Part shown: in pieces, positions 33,486 through 42,198 of the stretch
How positions within the stretch are numbered: the stretch's first letter is position 1
Layout of the letters: each line of letters starts with the position of its first letter
DNA from: JAKAVN01 sp963796565
GTDB lineage: Bacteria; Desulfobacterota; Binatia; Binatales; Binataceae
Assembly (NCBI GenBank): GCA_963796565.1
Contig: CAWCMA010000004.1
Coordinates: 62,001 to 126,000, forward strand
DNA length: 64,000 nucleotides
Direction of reading: 5' to 3'
Program-made: the position numbers and the translations under genes
Notes under the pieces: generated by a model
Databases searched by the model: none
What the model was told of the DNA's origin: nothing
The model's input: the letters and a program-made list of their open reading frames with translations, nothing else

Positions 33486-33695
33486 GGCGGCGGCCGGGCT
33501 TTCCGTCCGGACGCAAACGTCGCGGAACGCTGTGGGCAACCGCGTCCGTGGGCAATTTACTTTGCAGCCGCGCTCCGATAGAACCACAGAGCATTATCAG
33601 TTCCGCTTATCCTTCGGGGGTGGCCGATACGGTCGCGCCGGAGCGGTATTTGCGCAGCATCTGAGAATGTCGGGCGGTGAGTTGAGAAGAGGGAT

Positions 33696-34799
33696 ATGGC
33701 GAAGATTCGAGTAGCAATCGTCGGAGTGGGCAACTGCGCATCTTCACTCCTCCAGGGTATCGAGCACTACCAGCATGCCCCGGCAAACGCGCAGCGCAGT
33801 CCGATCGGCCTGATGCACTATGACCTCGCCGGCTACAAGCCGGGCGATATCGAGGTCGCTTGCGCCTTCGACATCGATTCGCGCAAGGTCGGTCGGCCGC
33901 TCGAGGATGCTTGCTTCGCGCTGCCCAACAATACCATCGGCATCTGGCGCGACCTGCCAAAGTACGGGGTCACCGTCGACATGGGCGAGATTCATGACGG
34001 CGTCGCCGAGCACATGTCGCAGTATCCGCCCGAGTGTAGCTTCTTGCCTGCCAAGGAGAAGCCGGTCGACATCGAGCGCCGCCTGCGCGAGAGCGGCGCC
34101 GAGGTGATGCTGTGCTATCTGCCGGTGGGCAGCCAGAAGGCGGTCGAGCGCTACGCGCACGCCTGCCTGGCGACGGGCGTCAGCCTGCTCAACTGCATGC
34201 CGGTGTTTATCGTGTCGAACGAAAAATGGGCGGCCGAGTTCACCGAGCGCAAAATTCCGGTGGTCGGCGACGACGTCAAGTCGCAGCTCGGCTCGACCAT
34301 CCTGCACCGCACCATCATGAAGCTGTTCGCCGACCGCGGGATCAAGGTGCGGCACACTTACCAGCTCAACACCGGCGGCAACACCGACTTCCTCAACATG
34401 CTCGACCGCTCGCGCCTGGGCTCCAAACGCAAGTCCAAGACCGAGGCCGTTCAGAGCGTGATGCCCGAGCGGCTGCCCGACGCCGACGTGCACATCGGGC
34501 CGTCGGACTACGTGGCCTGGCAGCGTGACAACAAGGTTTGCTTCCTGCGTATCGAGGGCGAGGGCTTCGCCGGAATTCCAATCGAGCTGGAGCTGAGGAT
34601 GTCGGTGCAGGATTCGCCCAACTCGGGCGGCGTGGTGATCGACGCGATTCGATGCCTGCGCCTGGCGCGCGATCGCAAGATTGGCGGCCCGCTCTACTCG
34701 ATCGCGGCCTACACGATGAAGCATCCGCCGCGCCAGATTCCTGACGATATCGCGCGCGAACGGGTCGAGAAGTTCATCAGCGGCGAGATCGAACGCTAG
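33696..34799 (+). CDS. ino1: Inositol-3-phosphate synthase
   Basis: Ino1 converts glucose 6-phosphate to myo-inositol 3-phosphate with NAD+, the first step to inositol lipids and inositol-based thiols or solutes. The 367 residues match the shorter actinobacterial/archaeal form. Motifs are VAIVGVGNCASSLLQGIEHYQ at the N-terminus, CAFDIDSRKVGRPLEDA, NCMPVFIVSNEKWAAEF, VVGDDVKSQLGSTILHR, and the active-site stretch YQLNTGGNTDFLNMLDRSRLGSKRKSKTEAV. ATG 33696 follows AGAGGGATATGGCG. Inositol lipids are unusual outside actinobacteria and some sphingolipid producers, so the gene bears on the headgroup cluster 6 kb downstream. Confidence 0.93.
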   Translation: MAKIRVAIVGVGNCASSLLQGIEHYQHAPANAQRSPIGLMHYDLAGYKPGDIEVACAFDIDSRKVGRPLEDACFALPNNTIGIWRDLPKYGVTVDMGEIHDGVAEHMSQYPPECSFLPAKEKPVDIERRLRESGAEVMLCYLPVGSQKAVERYAHACLATGVSLLNCMPVFIVSNEKWAAEFTERKIPVVGDDVKSQLGSTILHRTIMKLFADRGIKVRHTYQLNTGGNTDFLNMLDRSRLGSKRKSKTEAVQSVMPERLPDADVHIGPSDYVAWQRDNKVCFLRIEGEGFAGIPIELELRMSVQDSPNSGGVVIDAIRCLRLARDRKIGGPLYSIAAYTMKHPPRQIPDDIARERVEKFISGEIER

Positions 34800-34860
34800 G
34801 GGCGCGCACGGCCCGGCACTGGGTGGCGATCGCCACGGTACGCCTGCCGCATCGCATCCG

Positions 34861-35589
34861 ATGAGCGGTTCCAGCAACGCGATAGAGCAGCTTTTCAGCC
34901 TCGGCGCGCAAGGCTACGACGCCGTGCGGCGCAACCTCGTTCCCTGTTTCGACGGCTTCTACGGCAGCGCGCTCGACGCGATCGCCGACTGGGCCGGCGC
35001 GCGGGCGTCCACGACGCTCGATGTGCTTGATCTGGGCGCGGGCACCGGACTCTTCTCCGCGATGGTCATGAGCCGTCTGCAGCAGGTGCGGCTACATCTG
35101 CAAGCGCAGCTTCACCTGATAGACGTGTCCGATGCGATGCTGGCGCAGGCGCGCCAGAGATTCGCTGGCGCCGCGCGGGACTCGAACGTCAGTTTCGAGG
35201 TGCGCGATTACACTGAGGGCGGCCTCGGCGGTCCGTGGGACCTGGTGGTCTCGGCGCTTTCGATTCATCACCTGGAGGACGACGCCAAACGCGCGCTGTT
35301 TGCGCGGGTATTCGCGGCGCTGCGGCCGGGCGGGCTGTTCGTCAACGCCGAGCAGGTGCGGGGACCGACGCCGGCCGCGGAGGCGCGCTACCGGCGGTTG
35401 TGGGACGCGCAGGTGCTGGCCTCTGGGGTCGACCGGGTCGAGTATGAGCGGGCGGTCGAGCGGATGCGGCACGACCGCTGCGCCACGCTTGACGATCAGC
35501 TCGGATGGATGCGCGCGGCGGGCTTCAGCGAGATCGATTGTGCCTTCAAACAGTGGCGCTTCGCGGTCTATTTCGGGACGCGCCCTTGA
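34861..35589 (+). CDS. Class I SAM-dependent methyltransferase
   Basis: This 242-residue methyltransferase has the Rossmann SAM-binding motif I VLDLGAGTGLFSAMV near residues 59-73, an acidic residue after the second strand in LHLIDVSDAML, motif IV WDLVVSALSIHHL and a later LRPGGLFVNAEQV. The substrate is unknown. The C-terminal part, with ATLDDQLGWMRAAGFSEIDC, is typical of small-molecule or tRNA/quinone-type methyltransferases and gives no further clue. ATG 34861 fits the domain start. It stands 61 bases after ino1 and 45 before coaBC, so an operon with ino1 is possible. Confidence 0.85.
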   Translation: MSGSSNAIEQLFSLGAQGYDAVRRNLVPCFDGFYGSALDAIADWAGARASTTLDVLDLGAGTGLFSAMVMSRLQQVRLHLQAQLHLIDVSDAMLAQARQRFAGAARDSNVSFEVRDYTEGGLGGPWDLVVSALSIHHLEDDAKRALFARVFAALRPGGLFVNAEQVRGPTPAAEARYRRLWDAQVLASGVDRVEYERAVERMRHDRCATLDDQLGWMRAAGFSEIDCAFKQWRFAVYFGTRP

Positions 35590-35634
35590 GGCTCTTTCTC
35601 GACCGCCCGCCGAAGCCGTAGAATTGGTCCCACG

Positions 35635-36867
35635 ATGGGCGTGCTGAAGGACAAGACGATCGTGGTCGGCGTATGCGGCGGAATCGCCGCCTACAAGGCC
35701 GCCGAACTGGTGCGATTGCTGACCGCGCAACAGGCGCGGGTGCGGGTGATGATGTCGCGCAACGCGGCCGAGTTCATCACCCCGCTGACGCTGCAGACGC
35801 TGAGCGCCAATCCGGTCGCGACCGATACCTTCAGCCTGACCGAGGAATCCGAGATCGGCCATATCCGGCTCGCCGACTCGGCCGACGGGATCGTGATCGC
35901 GCCGGCCAGCGCCGACGTGATTGCCAAGGCTGCGGTTGGTATCGCCGACGACATCGTTACCACCGTCCTGCTCGCCGCGCGGTGTCCCGTCGCCTTCGCG
36001 CCCGCGATGAACGTGCACATGTACGCGCATCCGACGGTGGTCGAAAACCTCGCGCGGCTGAAGTCCCGCGGCGTTACAGTTATCGAGCCCGCCGCGGGCG
36101 ATCTCGCCTGCGGCTACCAGGGCAAGGGGCGGCTGCCGGACCCCGCGGCGATTGTCGAAGAGGTCGAGCGGATGCTGTCGCCGCACGACCTCGGCGCCGA
36201 GCGCATCCTGGTGACGGCCGGGCCGACGCAGGAGATGATCGACCCGGTGCGCTTCGTCTCGAATCGATCAACCGGCAAGATGGGCTTCGCGATCGCGCGC
36301 GCGGCGTGGCGGCGCGGCGCGAGCGTGAGACTCGTCGCCGGGCCGTCGCCGCTGGGCACGCCGTACGGCGCCGAGCGGATCGACACGGTGAGCGCGGCCG
36401 AGATGCTGAACGCGACCGTGGGCAACTTTGCGTGGAGCACGGCGCTGGTGATGGCGGCGGCGGTGGCGGATTTTCGTCCCGCGCATCAGGCGCCGCACAA
36501 GATCAAGAAGAATGTGCGTGGCATGACGCTCGAGCTCGAGGGGATCGCGGACGAGATGCCACGCCTGAGCGCGCGCAAGGGCTCGCGCATCGTGATCGGC
36601 TTCGCCGCCGAGACCCAGGGACTGGAGGAAAACGCCGCCGACAAGCTGCGGCGCAAGCGCCTCGACCTGATCGTCGCCAACGACGTGTCGCGCGCCGACG
36701 CGGGCTTCGCCGTCGATACCAACGTCGTGACGATCATCGGCGACGACGGCCGCGTCGTCGAACATCCCAAGCTGAGCAAGGACGAGGTGGCTGACGTGAT
36801 CCTCGACCGGCTGATCGCGTTGCGCACGGCGAAGTCCGGCCGCCGCGCGCTGCGCGCGGTCCGCTAG
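35635..36867 (+). CDS. coaBC: Phosphopantothenoylcysteine decarboxylase / phosphopantothenate-cysteine ligase
   Basis: This bifunctional 410-residue enzyme carries out two steps of coenzyme A synthesis. The N-terminal CoaC flavoprotein has VGVCGGIAAYKAAELVR, the catalytic His in EIGHIRLAD, the substrate-binding PAMNVHMY and the active-site Cys in GDLACGYQGKGRL. The C-terminal CoaB has VTAGPTQEMIDPVRFVSNRSTGKMGFAIA, VMAAAVADFRP and the KIKK loop HKIKKN. Length and order are standard. ATG 35635 is used. A long GC-rich hairpin between it and the convergent LLM gene probably ends transcription from both sides. Confidence 0.97.
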   Translation: MGVLKDKTIVVGVCGGIAAYKAAELVRLLTAQQARVRVMMSRNAAEFITPLTLQTLSANPVATDTFSLTEESEIGHIRLADSADGIVIAPASADVIAKAAVGIADDIVTTVLLAARCPVAFAPAMNVHMYAHPTVVENLARLKSRGVTVIEPAAGDLACGYQGKGRLPDPAAIVEEVERMLSPHDLGAERILVTAGPTQEMIDPVRFVSNRSTGKMGFAIARAAWRRGASVRLVAGPSPLGTPYGAERIDTVSAAEMLNATVGNFAWSTALVMAAAVADFRPAHQAPHKIKKNVRGMTLELEGIADEMPRLSARKGSRIVIGFAAETQGLEENAADKLRRKRLDLIVANDVSRADAGFAVDTNVVTIIGDDGRVVEHPKLSKDEVADVILDRLIALRTAKSGRRALRAVR

Positions 36868-36914
36868 TTATTTTACTGCTTCGACTCCCGATCAGTTTCC
36901 GCAGGGCCAGCAAA

Positions 36915-36970
36915 AAGACATGCGGGACGGTCGCGCGGCGATCGCGCCGCGACAGCCGTCCCGCGTGAGA
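36915..36970. terminator. Bidirectional hairpin terminator between coaBC and the LLM gene
   Basis: Perfect outer arms GCGGGACGG (36922-36930) and CCGTCCCGC (36956-36964) enclose an inner 22-base self-complementary region (36931-36952) with only two mismatched pairs. Read on the minus strand the hairpin is followed by TGTCTTTTT, giving a proper T tract for the LLM gene that ends at 36990. For coaBC the downstream tract is weak. Confidence 0.7.
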
Positions 36971-36989
36971 TTTATTCGCGGACTCCGAA

Positions 36990-38000
36990 TCAGAGCTTCG
37001 GACCGATCTCCTTACCGAAGACGCGGATCGCCTCTTTGGTTTTTTCGTGCGAAGGGCCGCCCGGATGCCGCATGCGCAGCACCAGGTAATCCGGCTGCAC
37101 TTCCTCCCGCCACATCTGCAGTTGCGCGAGGCAATCCTTGGGCGATCCGACGACTAGCCGGTTGGGCGAGGCGACGTCGAAGGTCCAGTCATTTTCCGAC
37201 TTGACCTTGTCGACTACTTCGTCCGGCGCGTAGCCGTTGTTGCGATAGTAGAACTTGTGCGTGTACATCAGTGGTTCGCTCTCGCGCCGCGCCGAATCCA
37301 TCGAATCCGACACCAGCATGTCGCGCATCAGCACCAGGTAGGGTTTCTTGCCGTGCTTCTTGCACTCGGAGCGATAGAGATCGGCAAAGCGTTTGATCAC
37401 CTTCACGTGCTCGAGCGGCGACGTTATCCAGGCGTCCGAGATCCGCGCCACGCGTTTGATCCCGACGTCGCTCCACGCCGCCATCCAGATCGGCGGCCGC
37501 GGCTTCTGGAACGGCTTGGGCGTAATCATCACGTCGTCAAGGTGGTAGAACTTGCCGTGATGCGAGAAGCGTTCCTGCTCCCAGCATTTCTTGAGCACTT
37601 CGACGCCTTCCTCGCTGCGTCCGGCGCGTTCCTTGATCGAAAGACCGAAGGCCCCGAAGTCGCGATCCTGGTAGCCCACGCCGACGCTCAGGATCATGCG
37701 GCCGCCGGTTATCTGGTCGACGATCGCGGCGTCTTCGGCCGCGTGCACCGGATGCCACAGCGGAATCAGCGTGACGCAGGTTCCCACCTTGATCTTCTTG
37801 GTGCATACCCCGACCATCCCGGCCATCAGGATGACGTTGGGGATGTAGCAGTCTTCCTGCTGATGGTGTTCGCTGAACAGGCAGCTATCGAATCCGCTCT
37901 CTTCAGCAACCTGCGCCTCGACGATCGCCTCGCGCAGCACGCCGCCGATATTGGCGCCGTTCGGCGGGTCCTGGGTACATGGAAAATAACCGACCTTCAT
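36990..38000 (-). CDS. LLM-class flavin/F420-dependent oxidoreductase (second of three)
   Basis: This 336-residue luciferase-like protein begins MKVGYFPCTQDPPNG. Conserved segments are EESGFDSCLFSEHHQQEDCYIPNVILMAGMVGVCTKKIKVGTCVTLIPLWHP, the HAAEDAAIVDQITGGRMILSVGVGYQ loop, and PPIWMAAWSDVGIKRVARISDAWI, placing it in the same superfamily as the other two here but in a different subfamily. ATG 38000 is chosen because AGGAGGAAAAGTG precedes it at ideal spacing. The upstream neighbour on the strand is a CoA transferase, a combination common in catabolism of fatty or aromatic acids. The substrate and cofactor are unproven. Confidence 0.85.
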   Translation of the reverse strand: MKVGYFPCTQDPPNGANIGGVLREAIVEAQVAEESGFDSCLFSEHHQQEDCYIPNVILMAGMVGVCTKKIKVGTCVTLIPLWHPVHAAEDAAIVDQITGGRMILSVGVGYQDRDFGAFGLSIKERAGRSEEGVEVLKKCWEQERFSHHGKFYHLDDVMITPKPFQKPRPPIWMAAWSDVGIKRVARISDAWITSPLEHVKVIKRFADLYRSECKKHGKKPYLVLMRDMLVSDSMDSARRESEPLMYTHKFYYRNNGYAPDEVVDKVKSENDWTFDVASPNRLVVGSPKDCLAQLQMWREEVQPDYLVLRMRHPGGPSHEKTKEAIRVFGKEIGPKL

Positions 38001-38135
38001 CACTTTTCCTCCTGGAGGTTGAGTTACCGATCTTGAATTACGATTGTTTAGCTTCGCCAGTCTAAGACAGATGTCAAATCGAAAAATGCCAAACGAGTGC
38101 GCCGCCGCCGGCGCGGCGCGCCCGGCTTTTCAGCC

Positions 38136-39365
38136 CTACTTGTTCTCCGAATGCAGCACGCCTTGGCTCTGCAGCCGAGCGATCTCGGCGTCGTTCATGC
38201 CGAGTTGTTCGCGCAGGACTTCGGCCCCGTGCTCACCCAACATCGGCGCCGTTATCTCCAGCGCCTCGGGGAAGGCCGAGAACTTGAGCGGGAAGCCGGG
38301 AATCATCACTTCACCCAGGATCGGGTCGGGCACGGTACGAATCATGTTGCGCGCCTTGAAGTGCGGATGGCTCACCGTGTCGACGACCGACATCACCGGC
38401 GCGGCGGCGACGCGATGCTCCTCGAGAATTTTCAGCACTGCCTCATTGGAGGGCTGCGCCTGCATCCATGTCTCGACGATCGCGGCCAGCTCGAAGCGAT
38501 TCTTCGCGCGGTCGCGCATCGTGGCGAAGCGCGGGTCTTCGATCAGCTCCGGATGGGCCATCGCGCGCGCCATCGCCGGCCACTGCCGATCGAGCACCAG
38601 GATCACGATGTAGCCTTCCGGTCCCTTGAACGAGCCGCACGGGCTCACCAGCTCATGCTGCGAGCCCATCCGCATCGGCACGAACTCGCCCTTGGTCATG
38701 GCCCAGACCTGGATGTTCACTTCGTGCATGTGGTAGAGCGCGTCGACCATCGCGATGTCGATGTACTGGCCGACACCCGTGCGCTCGCGATGGAACAGGG
38801 CATAGCCGATGGCTGAGAAGGCGTGCACGCCGCTGGTCTGGTCGCCGATGCCCATCCCGACGAACATCGGCGGCCCGTTCGGATCGCCCGTCATGTGCAT
38901 CATTCCCGAAAAGGCCTGCGCGATGAAGTCATAGCCGACCTTGTGCGAGAGCGGGCCCGTGCGACCGAAGGCCGAGATCGACGCCATGACGAGGCGAGGG
39001 TTGATCTTGCGGAGCGAGGCGTAATCGAGGCCGCGCTTTTCCATCACTCCCGGCCCATAGTTTTCGACCACCACGTCGGCCTTTTTCGCGAGCTCGCGCA
39101 GAAGTTCGATCGACTCGGGCTTGGCGAAGTCCAGGCAGAGGCTCTGCTTGCCGCGGTTCTGCTGGACGAAGTACGCGCTGCGCCCGTTGCGCACTGCGGG
39201 CAGCAGCCGCGCCGGGTCGCCCATCGGCGCTTGCTCGACTTTGACGATCTCGGCGCCCATCTCGGCCATGAAACGCGTCACGGTCGGGCCGGCGAGATAT
39301 TGTGTGAAGTCCAGCACGCGAATGCCGGACAACATATGAGGGGTATGCTTGTCGCTGTTTTCCAT
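38136..39365 (-). CDS. CaiB/BaiF family III CoA-transferase
   Basis: This 409-residue enzyme moves CoA between carboxylic acids. The N-terminus LSGIRVLDFTQYLAGPTVTRFMAEMGAEIVKVEQAP is the family signature, followed by NRGKQSLCLDFAKPE and VVENYGPGVMEKRGLDY. The catalytic Asp is expected in GMGIGDQTSGVHA, matching the Gly-Asp-x3-Gly of formyl-CoA transferase. The substrate is not predictable, as the family covers carnitine, bile acid, oxalate and aromatic acids. ATG 39365 gives the usual length. The LLM gene lies 135 bases downstream on the same strand and may be cotranscribed. Confidence 0.92.
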   Translation of the reverse strand: MENSDKHTPHMLSGIRVLDFTQYLAGPTVTRFMAEMGAEIVKVEQAPMGDPARLLPAVRNGRSAYFVQQNRGKQSLCLDFAKPESIELLRELAKKADVVVENYGPGVMEKRGLDYASLRKINPRLVMASISAFGRTGPLSHKVGYDFIAQAFSGMMHMTGDPNGPPMFVGMGIGDQTSGVHAFSAIGYALFHRERTGVGQYIDIAMVDALYHMHEVNIQVWAMTKGEFVPMRMGSQHELVSPCGSFKGPEGYIVILVLDRQWPAMARAMAHPELIEDPRFATMRDRAKNRFELAAIVETWMQAQPSNEAVLKILEEHRVAAAPVMSVVDTVSHPHFKARNMIRTVPDPILGEVMIPGFPLKFSAFPEALEITAPMLGEHGAEVLREQLGMNDAEIARLQSQGVLHSENK

Positions 39366-39663
39366 TTTGGGGTCCCTTGCCGCGATGGTGCCAGCGTCGC
39401 CGTGATAACACCGATAGCGCGCGTATCACAAGCCCGCGCGCTCCAACGGAGCAAAATACCTTCTGATGGCCCCCAAGATGGGTGAGGAACTCTGAAGCGC
39501 TCGACCGCTAAAGCTTCCGGGTAGACGACCGGGCGTAGGCCGGGCGGGATGAGCCGTTTGGTGTCCCGGGGTGAGCCAAAAAAAAGCTGGGGCGGGAGCC
39601 GGCCGGTCGTCCCGTTCCCGCCGTTCCCGCCCCGTGGCGTCAGTGATTATAGCGGCGCGCGGC
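39366..39663. other. Intergenic region before the radical SAM unit
   Basis: These 298 bases lie between two minus-strand genes, the CoA transferase start and the radical SAM stop. The right half holds a strong terminator for the radical SAM gene (39578-39633). The left half contains the CoA transferase leader, and I see no gene in it. Confidence 0.5.
39578..39633 (-). terminator. Intrinsic terminator of the CDP-alcohol transferase / radical SAM unit
   Basis: Read on the minus strand, arms GGGGCGGGA (39633-39625) and TCCCGCCCC (39597-39589) pair perfectly and are followed by AGC and eight T residues (39585-39578). It lies 31 bases after the radical SAM stop and is the clearest rho-independent terminator in the window. 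Confidence 0.8.
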
Positions 39664-40989
39664 TTAGTAGTAGTCGACCGGATCGATCTGCCGCTTGGCG
39701 CCGTACCAGAACAGCATATTCTCGGTCAGTCCCTGCCAGGTAAACTTGCCCGGCGGCATCAGCAGCCGCTTGAACATCGACTTGAACGAGTAAAACTCCT
39801 TGGTGCAGCGCCACACGCCTTCTTCGACCTGCTGCGGCGAGAGCTTGTTGGGCACAAACATGCAGCGGAAGTTGTTGGTGTACATGTCGGCGTCGGGGAT
39901 GATGACGCGGCCTTCCTGCTCGAGCTTGGTGCGCATCGGCGTGCCCTTGCGCGGAGTGACCGTGTTGAAGAAGGCTTCGGGCGCTCTGACCTCGTGAAGG
40001 AAGGCGAGGGTGTCGTCGAAGATCTGCGGATGGTCTTCCTCCAGCCCGAAGAGGAAGTTGAGCGAATAGTAAATCCCGTAGTGCTCCAGCCGCTTGAGCA
40101 GCTTCTTGTAGTCCTTGGTGTGGTTCTGGATCTTGCTCATCGACAGCAGGCTGTCCTGGCTTATCGATTCCACTCCGATATTGACGTGGAACACGCCGGC
40201 CTGAGCCGCAAGATCGAGCAGATCCTCGTCATGGTTGGAATTGATGGTCCACAGACACGAGAAGCGGATTTTGAGCGGAATCAACGCGCGGAACAGCTCG
40301 CGCGCGAACTTGTGCTTGCCGGTTATCTGATCGTCGATGAACTGGAAGCGGCGAAAGCCGGTCACCGCGATGACTTGTTTGATTTCCTCGACGATGTCTT
40401 CGATCGGGCGCGTGCGATAGCTGCCCTCGTAGAAGACCGGGATTTCGCAGAACGAGCAGCGGTATGGGCATCCGCGGCTTGCCTGCACGGGCACCGCCTT
40501 GAACAGGTAGCGGTTGAGCTTGAGCAGTTCGTGGCGCGGGCGCGGCAGGTTTTTCAGATCGTGCAGCTTGTCGGCCTTGTAGATGCGCTTGAGCTTGCCG
40601 TCCTGCCAGTCGCGCAGCAACGGCTCCCATACCAGGTCGGCCTCGCCCTGGACGACCGCGTCGGCGTGCTTGAGCGCTTCCTCGGTCTGGAGCGTGGCGT
40701 GGAACCCGCCCATCACGACCGGGATGCCGCGTTTGCGAAACTCGTCGCCGAGTTGGTAGGCGCGCAGCGAGGCGCCGATGGTGGTGGTCATGCCGACCAG
40801 GTCCCAGCCGCCGTCGAAATCGAGCTCCTCCAGCCGCTCGTCGCAGAGCGTCACGTCGAAGTCATCGGGGGTCAGTCCCGCCAGGAGCGGGATCATCAAA
40901 CCCATGATCAGGCGCCAGCGGGTCTTATGCGGCGTACCATCCAGATGGATCGTCGTCGGTTGTACCAGCAGGATTCGCGGTTTCTTCAC
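39664..40989 (-). CDS. B12-binding-domain radical SAM enzyme
   Basis: The protein has 441 residues. The first 140 form a cobalamin-binding-type Rossmann domain (ILLVQPTTIHLD, then LVGMTTTIGASLRAYQLGDEFRKRGIPVVMGGFHATL). The radical SAM core has the CxxxCxxC cluster in SRGCPYRCSFCEIP, then GFRRFQFIDDQITGKHKFA and FHVNIGVESISQDSLL. Class members add methyl groups to unactivated carbons or rearrange skeletons. The sequence does not carry the landmarks of the hopanoid methylases HpnP or HpnR, as far as I can judge. GTG 40989 is fixed by AGGAGG and overlaps the upstream stop (GTGA), so it is coupled to the CDP-alcohol transferase gene and probably acts on the same product. Confidence 0.85.
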   Translation of the reverse strand: MKKPRILLVQPTTIHLDGTPHKTRWRLIMGLMIPLLAGLTPDDFDVTLCDERLEELDFDGGWDLVGMTTTIGASLRAYQLGDEFRKRGIPVVMGGFHATLQTEEALKHADAVVQGEADLVWEPLLRDWQDGKLKRIYKADKLHDLKNLPRPRHELLKLNRYLFKAVPVQASRGCPYRCSFCEIPVFYEGSYRTRPIEDIVEEIKQVIAVTGFRRFQFIDDQITGKHKFARELFRALIPLKIRFSCLWTINSNHDEDLLDLAAQAGVFHVNIGVESISQDSLLSMSKIQNHTKDYKKLLKRLEHYGIYYSLNFLFGLEEDHPQIFDDTLAFLHEVRAPEAFFNTVTPRKGTPMRTKLEQEGRVIIPDADMYTNNFRCMFVPNKLSPQQVEEGVWRCTKEFYSFKSMFKRLLMPPGKFTWQGLTENMLFWYGAKRQIDPVDYY

Positions 40990-42176
40990 ACTGCCTCCTG
41001 GCGGTGCCGCCCTTGGGCGGGCCGCCGTTCGATCTCGCTTTGCGCATGTCGATGCGTGGTCATCCACCACATGACGAAGGCAAAGATGTAGGTGCCAAAT
41101 GCCGTTCCCCAGGCGAAATAGTTAACCCTGTCGAGCAGCGCCAACACGACCAGCAGATAGGCGAAGTCGCGGCCGCTCACTCGTTCGACCTGCGCGATGA
41201 ACTGCTCGGCCCGTTCACCGTTGACGCGAGTCGCGCGCCAGGTCGTGAGCGCGCACAAGCCGAAGCCGACCAGCAAAATAGCGAGCAGGTAGATGTAAAC
41301 TCGGCTGCCGCTCGCCCGATAACACCCGGCCATGATTCCGGCGAAGATCGCGACATGCACCAGGTTGTCAGTCATCACGTCAAGCCGCGCGCCCCATGGC
41401 GATTCGGTCATCTTGAGACGCGCCAACTCGCCGTCAACGCCATCGAGGGTCACCGAGACCAGGAACATCAACGCCGCAATCAGACGCGGCCAATAGCCGC
41501 TTGAGCTGAACAGCCAGGCGCTCAGCAATCCCAGCGCCGTGTTGGCGAGCGTCACCTGGTTGGGCGTGATTGCGGTGCGCGCGAGGCGAAGGCTGATTCG
41601 CCACGACAGCCGCCGGTCGACCCATCGCGCCATCAGCGCGTCCTTGTCGGCGCTTTCGCGGCGCAGCTCGCGGGCCAGGCGAAGTTCAGCCTCCTGGACG
41701 TCCGCCGGCCGCCCGTCGAGCGCGAAGGGCAACTGCCCGCTCGGCTGGAGCTGCAAGGGCGGCACGCCCGAGCCATCGACCAAACGGCCCAACGGTCCGA
41801 CCGTGAGACTGCCGCCGCGCGCGGCGTCGGTGCTCTCGACGCTGACCACCTCAGCGGGCCGTGCGGCCTGATTGGCGAGTAGCCCGCGCAACTGCGAAGC
41901 CGCCAGCACCAGGTTTCCCTTCAGCGCGATACAGGGCGCGTCGGCTGGCAGTTGCTCAAGGACCTGGACGAACGAACCGACGAAGTTGATTTCGGGGTGG
42001 TCGCGGAACGAGCCCAAAGAAGCGCGCAAGCCGATATCGTCCGGGTCACCGGCCTTGATAAAGAATCGCTTCACTCCCGCGCGTTGACAAATAAGCATCA
42101 GGCGCTCCAGCAGCGATCGCCCGAAGATCATATTGCCCGCCCGGGGAGGAACGTTGATTAAAGCTGCATCAATCAA
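40986..42176 (-). CDS. CDP-alcohol phosphatidyltransferase with N-terminal nucleotidyltransferase-like domain
   Basis: The protein has 396 residues. The membrane C-terminal half has the CDP-alcohol phosphotransferase motif D-G-x2-A-R-x8-G-x3-D-x3-D (from Asp248 to Asp270, DGELARLKMTESPWGARLD and on) and about six helices, so it transfers a phospho-alcohol from a CDP carrier. The N-terminal 150 residues resemble a sugar-phosphate nucleotidyltransferase fold (FGRSLLERLMLICQRAGVKRFFI) but lack the GxGxRL loop. The order matches archaeal inositol-phosphate cytidylyltransferase/DIPP synthase with a decayed first domain. TTG 42176 is chosen because AAGG and a complete promoter precede it, although the frame is open to 42251. 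It overlaps the radical SAM gene. Confidence 0.8.
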   Translation of the reverse strand: MIDAALINVPPRAGNMIFGRSLLERLMLICQRAGVKRFFIKAGDPDDIGLRASLGSFRDHPEINFVGSFVQVLEQLPADAPCIALKGNLVLAASQLRGLLANQAARPAEVVSVESTDAARGGSLTVGPLGRLVDGSGVPPLQLQPSGQLPFALDGRPADVQEAELRLARELRRESADKDALMARWVDRRLSWRISLRLARTAITPNQVTLANTALGLLSAWLFSSSGYWPRLIAALMFLVSVTLDGVDGELARLKMTESPWGARLDVMTDNLVHVAIFAGIMAGCYRASGSRVYIYLLAILLVGFGLCALTTWRATRVNGERAEQFIAQVERVSGRDFAYLLVVLALLDRVNYFAWGTAFGTYIFAFVMWWMTTHRHAQSEIERRPAQGRHRQEAV

Positions 42177-42198
42177 AGAAAGCCTTGTTGAATAAAGG

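Noticed and set aside
39664..40989. Naming the radical SAM enzyme as hopanoid methylase HpnP or HpnR
   Set aside because: The architecture fits, but the sequence landmarks do not look like those proteins, and it is coupled to a CDP-alcohol transferase rather than to hopanoid genes.
39571..41091. Long open frame on the plus strand, antisense to the radical SAM gene
   Set aside because: It has no recognisable domains, and its composition is what the reverse complement of a GC-rich gene gives. The minus-strand gene has clear motifs, a ribosome site and a terminator.
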